NCBI GenBank assembly: GCA_024401365.1 | Contig: JAKSLE010000008.1 | Location: 80,823 to 144,822 of the forward strand | Reading direction: 5' to 3' | Length of the DNA stretch: 64,000 nt | Source of the DNA: Bacteroidales bacterium | GTDB lineage: Bacteria > Bacteroidota > Bacteroidia > Bacteroidales > Marinilabiliaceae | Shown: positions 60,759-64,000 of the stretch, in pieces | Layout of the letters: each line of letters starts with the position of its first letter | Numbering within the stretch: the first letter of the stretch is position 1 | Notes under the pieces: model-generated | Databases searched by the model: none | The model's input: only the letters and a program-made list of their open reading frames with translations | Told to the model about the DNA's origin: nothing | Position numbers and translations under genes: made by a program

Positions 60759-62861
60759 ATGAGACTTTTTCTTTCAGATACGTGCTATGAACCACTATTT
60801 GCTCTTCCTAAGAAGATACAGACTAAGGTGGTAAACTTCCAAAAGAAGTTCCGTGAATGTACAACTGCAAATGGTATGCATTTGGAACCAATAGCTCAGT
60901 TTAATGACGACTCAATGCGTACTGCTCGTATTGATGATAACTATCGTGCAGTTATCGGACTTATTGATGATAATGCCTACCTCCTTTATGTAGGAACCCA
61001 TGAGAACGCCTATAATTGGGGTATTCGCAAGAAACTGGTATGGAATGACCACACTCAGGCTTGTCAACTTGTAACCATATATCAGACAACTGAGACAGTC
61101 GTGAAGACCGAGCATAAGGCAGAGGAAGAGAGCTATCCGTTCAGCGGCATAACAACGGAGAAATGGCTAAAGATTGGAGTCCCACAGGACTTGATAGAGC
61201 AGGTCTCTCTCATAAAGTCGCTCGATGACCTCGATCCTCTGGAAGAGTACCTCCCAACTGATGCATTTGAGAACATCTACAATCTCCTTGACGGCATTGA
61301 CATCGACGAGATCATTGAAGAGATAGAGGAAGGACAGGCGAAGGCTAATGAAGACCAGCTTCTCAGCAACAATAACAAGCGCCGCTTTGTCGAGTTGACT
61401 GACGATGACGCCCTGCAGCGCATCCTGGACAATGATATGGACAAGTGGCAACTTTTCCTTCACCCTTCACAGCAGAAACTTGTAGATGCAGACTATAAAG
61501 GAACAATGAAGGTCAGTGGTGGTGCAGGTACAGGAAAGACTGTCGCAGCACTTCATCGATTGAAGCATCTTAGTGAGGATCCAAACGCAAAGATTCTTTT
61601 TACAACATACACAAGAACTTTGAGAGAGAACTTGGATGAGCTTGTAAAAAAAATGGATATCAATCACTCCCGTTGCACATTGAATAACATTGACCAAGTA
61701 TTAATCGAGACTGCACGTGTATACAAAATCAAAGAAGGGTATAAGATTCTTGACTACTCTGGAGACGAAGAATCGTTGAAGTTGTGGAGAGAGGTTCTGG
61801 AAACGGAAGTGACTGAATTTGACGAACAGTTCCTATATGATGAGTATATCGACGTTATAGTGTATTTTGGAAATACAGATTCTAAATCGTATATGCTTCA
61901 GCAGCGAGTAGGTAGAACTAAAGCTCTGAGTCGTAAACAACGTTTGGATATATGGAAATTAGTTGAAAAATATGTGGCTCTTAAACAGGAACGAAAGGTC
62001 GTTGATCGTCTGGAGTTGTTCAATGAAACTACCAAGTATCTTAATGACAATAATGTACGTCCATATACAAACGTTATAGCTGATGAGTTCCAGGACTTCT
62101 CAAATCCTGAACTTAAGTTCCTTCGTGCATTAGTTGCAGAAGGAAGAAATGACCTTTTCCTAACAGGTGATCCTATGCAGCGAATATATAGCGGTCGAAA
62201 GATTAATTTTGGCGCTGCGGGTATAAATGTTCGAGGAGTTCGTAGTAAGAGACTAAAGATCAACTATCGAACAACAGAACCTATCAAGAAAGTCGCTGTC
62301 GGAGTTATAAAAGGGCAAGCTTACGATGATATGGATGGAGGTACAGAATCCATGAAGGGTTACGTATCTCTCATTCACGGAGGAGAAAAGCCTGTTTACA
62401 AGATCGTAGGCAATGCTTCCGAAGAAGTTAGCCAGATTATAGAATGGATAGAAGAGTGCAAGCAGAGTAGCATTGAGTTAAAAGATATCTGTATAGCAGC
62501 ACCAAGCATGGGTATGATGAAAGAACTTCAAACCCGTTTACATACTGATGGTACGGAATACAAAGTATTAAAAGGAACATCCAAGCAAGGTTCTCAAAGT
62601 GGTATTTCTCTTTGTACTCTTCATTCATTGAAAGGTCTTGAGTTTAAGGTTGTAATACTGATGGGTGTAAACGAACGCAACATCCCATCCAAGGCGACTG
62701 ATGGTTATCCTTTCAGTGGTATGGATGCGTTGGATGTAAAGGAATTCCTTTCTTCCAAAAGGTCTTTGCTATACGTCTCAATCACTAGAGCCCGTCAGCT
62801 AGTATTTATGGTTGGCTATGGTGAACCATGTGGATTAATTAGTCAATTGATAAACGGATAA
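60759..62861 (+). CDS. UvrD/Rep-type helicase with RelE/ParE-like N-terminal domain
   Basis: A 700-residue protein. Residues 1-95 resemble the RelE/ParE toxin fold: TARIDDNYRAVIGLI then YLLYVGTHENAYNW, the usual strand pattern of these small RNases. A helical linker (about 100-240) follows. Then a superfamily 1 helicase: Walker A VSGGAGTGKTVAAL (about 252-265), IADEFQDFSNPEL, LFLTGDPMQRIYSG, STLKGLEF-like LHSLKGLEFKVVIL and VSITRARQLVF. It closes the operon. A toxin-like domain on a helicase could be an effector or a protein-contact module; its catalytic residues are not evident to me. Confidence 0.85.
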   Translation: MRLFLSDTCYEPLFALPKKIQTKVVNFQKKFRECTTANGMHLEPIAQFNDDSMRTARIDDNYRAVIGLIDDNAYLLYVGTHENAYNWGIRKKLVWNDHTQACQLVTIYQTTETVVKTEHKAEEESYPFSGITTEKWLKIGVPQDLIEQVSLIKSLDDLDPLEEYLPTDAFENIYNLLDGIDIDEIIEEIEEGQAKANEDQLLSNNNKRRFVELTDDDALQRILDNDMDKWQLFLHPSQQKLVDADYKGTMKVSGGAGTGKTVAALHRLKHLSEDPNAKILFTTYTRTLRENLDELVKKMDINHSRCTLNNIDQVLIETARVYKIKEGYKILDYSGDEESLKLWREVLETEVTEFDEQFLYDEYIDVIVYFGNTDSKSYMLQQRVGRTKALSRKQRLDIWKLVEKYVALKQERKVVDRLELFNETTKYLNDNNVRPYTNVIADEFQDFSNPELKFLRALVAEGRNDLFLTGDPMQRIYSGRKINFGAAGINVRGVRSKRLKINYRTTEPIKKVAVGVIKGQAYDDMDGGTESMKGYVSLIHGGEKPVYKIVGNASEEVSQIIEWIEECKQSSIELKDICIAAPSMGMMKELQTRLHTDGTEYKVLKGTSKQGSQSGISLCTLHSLKGLEFKVVILMGVNERNIPSKATDGYPFSGMDALDVKEFLSSKRSLLYVSITRARQLVFMVGYGEPCGLISQLING

Positions 62862-62919
62862 TTAATTCGTCAGATTAGTTAGCAAGAATGCCCATATATC
62901 AACACAGCACGGTCATTCC

Positions 62920-62965
62920 ACTTCTAACTGTTCATTTCCCATTGAGGGTCTTGACAGTTAGAAGT
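62920..62965. repeat. 12-bp perfect inverted repeat
   Basis: ACTTCTAACTGT at 62920-62931 is mirrored at 62954-62965 with 22 bases between. It is not followed by a T run. It lies in the gene-free stretch 62862-63259 beyond the operon. Confidence 0.8.
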
Positions 62966-63012
62966 AATGGTTCGTCTTTGTTGATGATGTTCAAATAGAT
63001 AATTAAGAATTA

Positions 63013-63157
63013 TTGGGCGTCCGCTAAACTTTTTTAGACCAACATAAAAAATAGGCTGAGTCTCAATTGCGAAGATTCAGCCTTTTTCGTTTAATTTGTT
63101 TTCACTACAAAAACTTATTAACGATGGTCAAAAGTACACATTTTAGCGGACACCCAA
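63013..63157. mobile_element. MITE-like element, about 145 bp
   Basis: Terminal inverted repeats (63013-63028 and 63142-63157) match at 15 of 16 positions (TTGGGCGTCCGCTAAA against TTGGGTGTCCGCTAAA). TA stands on both sides, which would fit a TA target duplication. There is no transposase inside. The interior holds a terminator hairpin. Confidence 0.7.
63053..63087 (+). terminator. Terminator inside the MITE-like element
   Basis: An 11-bp stem with one G-T pair (63053-63063 with 63073-63083) followed by five T; an A run precedes it, so it could work both ways. It may end the defence operon transcript. Confidence 0.7.
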
Positions 63158-63259
63158 TAGTTTGAAATAAAGGTGCCAAATAAGGTGGCAAGTTTTGTTG
63201 GTTAATAACCCTAGCGGCTCAAAGGAAACGCTCTGATTGCATTTTCACGGAACTGATTA

Positions 63260-63871
63260 TTATATAATCTTGTGCTTATTCAGATCTAATCCTAATCCTT
63301 TTATCACTCCAGAATCCTCCGATTTAACCTCATCTAGATCGCCATTACTGTCAAGGACATACTTTTGTATTTTTACCTTGTAACGCTGCCTTTCCTTGTA
63401 CAAAATAACTACAATCACTTCTGCCCCAGGCATATTTCTCAGCAAATCCTCCAGTTTTTTTTTCCCTGTAACATAATCCAGATTCTCTCCCAATACCTCA
63501 ATAGCACATATTACTGTCTGCCTACCTATAGTTCGATATGTCAAAACATCAATATTATAATCCTTTTTAAATCCCTTCAACTTGGGACTCTCATAAGCAT
63601 TTAGTTTACTGATATTCAACTCACTCAGCACATTTACCCCTTTCATTTTTTCATTTGCCAGGTACTGTTTTATCAGCATTAGGATATTTGTTATCACCTG
63701 CTGATGCGGTAATTTATTGTTTGCGCCAAAACTGTGCGTTTCTTCACACCCTGCATATAGGCACTTTTCAATATCGGTTTGTTCTTTCCCATAACCGCCA
63801 TACATTTGTGCGATTCCCTCATCATCATAAATAATAGTCAAACCACTGATTTCGTCTTTTTCTTTAATCAT
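63260..63871 (-). CDS. Unknown protein, possibly nuclease-fold
   Basis: A 203-residue protein. The middle has YNIDVLTYRTIGRQTVICAI followed by EVLGENLDY and VTGKKKLEDLLRN. The D..EV arrangement faintly recalls PD-(D/E)XK or Uma2-like folds, but there is no clear ExK. A short Cys segment (KCLYAGCEETHSFG) occurs near residue 40. No family assigned. It is the gene nearest to dnaK and on the same strand, separated from it by the dnaK terminator. Confidence 0.6.
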   Translation of the reverse strand: MIKEKDEISGLTIIYDDEGIAQMYGGYGKEQTDIEKCLYAGCEETHSFGANNKLPHQQVITNILMLIKQYLANEKMKGVNVLSELNISKLNAYESPKLKGFKKDYNIDVLTYRTIGRQTVICAIEVLGENLDYVTGKKKLEDLLRNMPGAEVIVVILYKERQRYKVKIQKYVLDSNGDLDEVKSEDSGVIKGLGLDLNKHKII

Positions 63872-63893
63872 TCTCTATTACTTTAAAACATTA

Positions 63894-63930
63894 TAAAAAA
63901 AGTCCGTCACTCCAAGCGAATGACGGACTT
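63894..63930 (-). terminator. Terminator of dnaK
   Basis: A 10-bp perfect stem AAGTCCGTCA..TGACGGACTT followed on the minus strand by a T run (63900-63894). Confidence 0.88.
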
Positions 63931-63951
63931 ATATAAATCTAAACTTATAAA

Positions 63952-64000
63952 CTACTTAACCTCCTCGAAGTCAACGTCAGTAACGTCACCTTGGTTGTTG
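63952..64000 (-). CDS. dnaK: Chaperone DnaK, C-terminal end (partial)
   Basis: Minus-strand codons read NNQGDVTDVDFEEVK and then TAG at 63954-63952. The acidic DVDFEEVK ending is typical of the DnaK (Hsp70) C-terminus in Bacteroidetes, and a strong terminator follows. Only 15 residues are in the window. Confidence 0.8.
   Translation of the reverse strand, partial: NNQGDVTDVDFEEVK

Noticed and set aside
37206-62861. Complete DISARM, Druantia or BREX system
   Set aside because: DrmD-like and methylase genes are present, but DrmC and separate DrmA/DrmB are not; DruA-D and DruH were not recognised; PglZ, BrxC and BrxL are absent. I therefore give only family-level similarity.
1-64000. tRNA, rRNA, integrase or att sites bounding the two accessory regions
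   Set aside because: No cloverleaf-like or rRNA sequence and no recombinase gene was noticed, and no matching direct repeats at the outer edges of the islands.

Overview
The window looks like a Bacteroidales chromosome, probably Prevotella-like. The evidence is repeated -7 elements of the Bacteroidetes type (TAnnTTTG, usually TATCTTTG or TAACTTTG) before genes, weak or absent Shine-Dalgarno sites, a type III glutamine synthetase, a DUF4491 protein, lipoprotein signals and a late-step-only haem gene set. No rRNA, tRNA, integrase or CRISPR array was seen.

Layout: (1) 1-6.5 kb: the end of an unknown gene, then a minus-strand operon TonB receptor - hemN - hemG - MFS transporter. This reads as a porphyrin or iron-complex uptake and conversion unit. 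(2) 6.5-27.1 kb: an accessory, defence-like region. It holds an ADP-ribosylglycohydrolase, two paralogous pairs of DUF262 (GmrSD-like) genes, a full and a decayed copy of an AAA+ ATPase with DNA-binding-like N-terminus, two nearly identical HAD phosphatases, a Fic protein, a uracil-DNA-glycosylase-like protein fused to an FtsK-gamma-like winged helix plus a truncated relative of it, a lipoprotein, a WYL regulator and a DnaQ-like exonuclease. Seven promoters here share a box resembling TGTGTC-N4-6-TTCTGCA placed before a TTACTTTGC-type -7, so most of these genes may be one regulon, with the WYL protein as candidate controller. (3) 27.2-36.3 kb: ordinary genes: glutamine synthetase III, VanZ-like, NifX-like, bioB, DUF4491, acyltransferase, nitroreductase-like lipoprotein, a short CDF transporter divergent from a Fur-family regulator with one palindrome between them, and a flavin reductase.

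(4) 36.4-63.2 kb: a 25.7-kb co-directional defence-type island led by a small XRE regulator. Its order is SNF2-type helicase (DrmD-like), AlbA_2/ATPase-like protein, a 1657-residue adenine methyltransferase, DUF262 protein, DUF3696 ATPase, an unknown protein, a nuclease-STAND NTPase (Avs-like), a 2043-residue helicase with DUF1998-type cysteine cluster (DruE or fused DrmA/DrmB-like), and a UvrD-type helicase with a RelE/ParE-like N-terminal domain. Helicase and methylase parts resemble DISARM and Druantia but match neither; the DUF262-DUF3696-unknown-STAND block in the middle looks like nested cargo. A 145-bp MITE-like element carrying a terminator lies beyond it. (5) 63.2-64 kb: an unknown gene and the end of dnaK.

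All function calls come from motifs recognised by eye; no database search was run.
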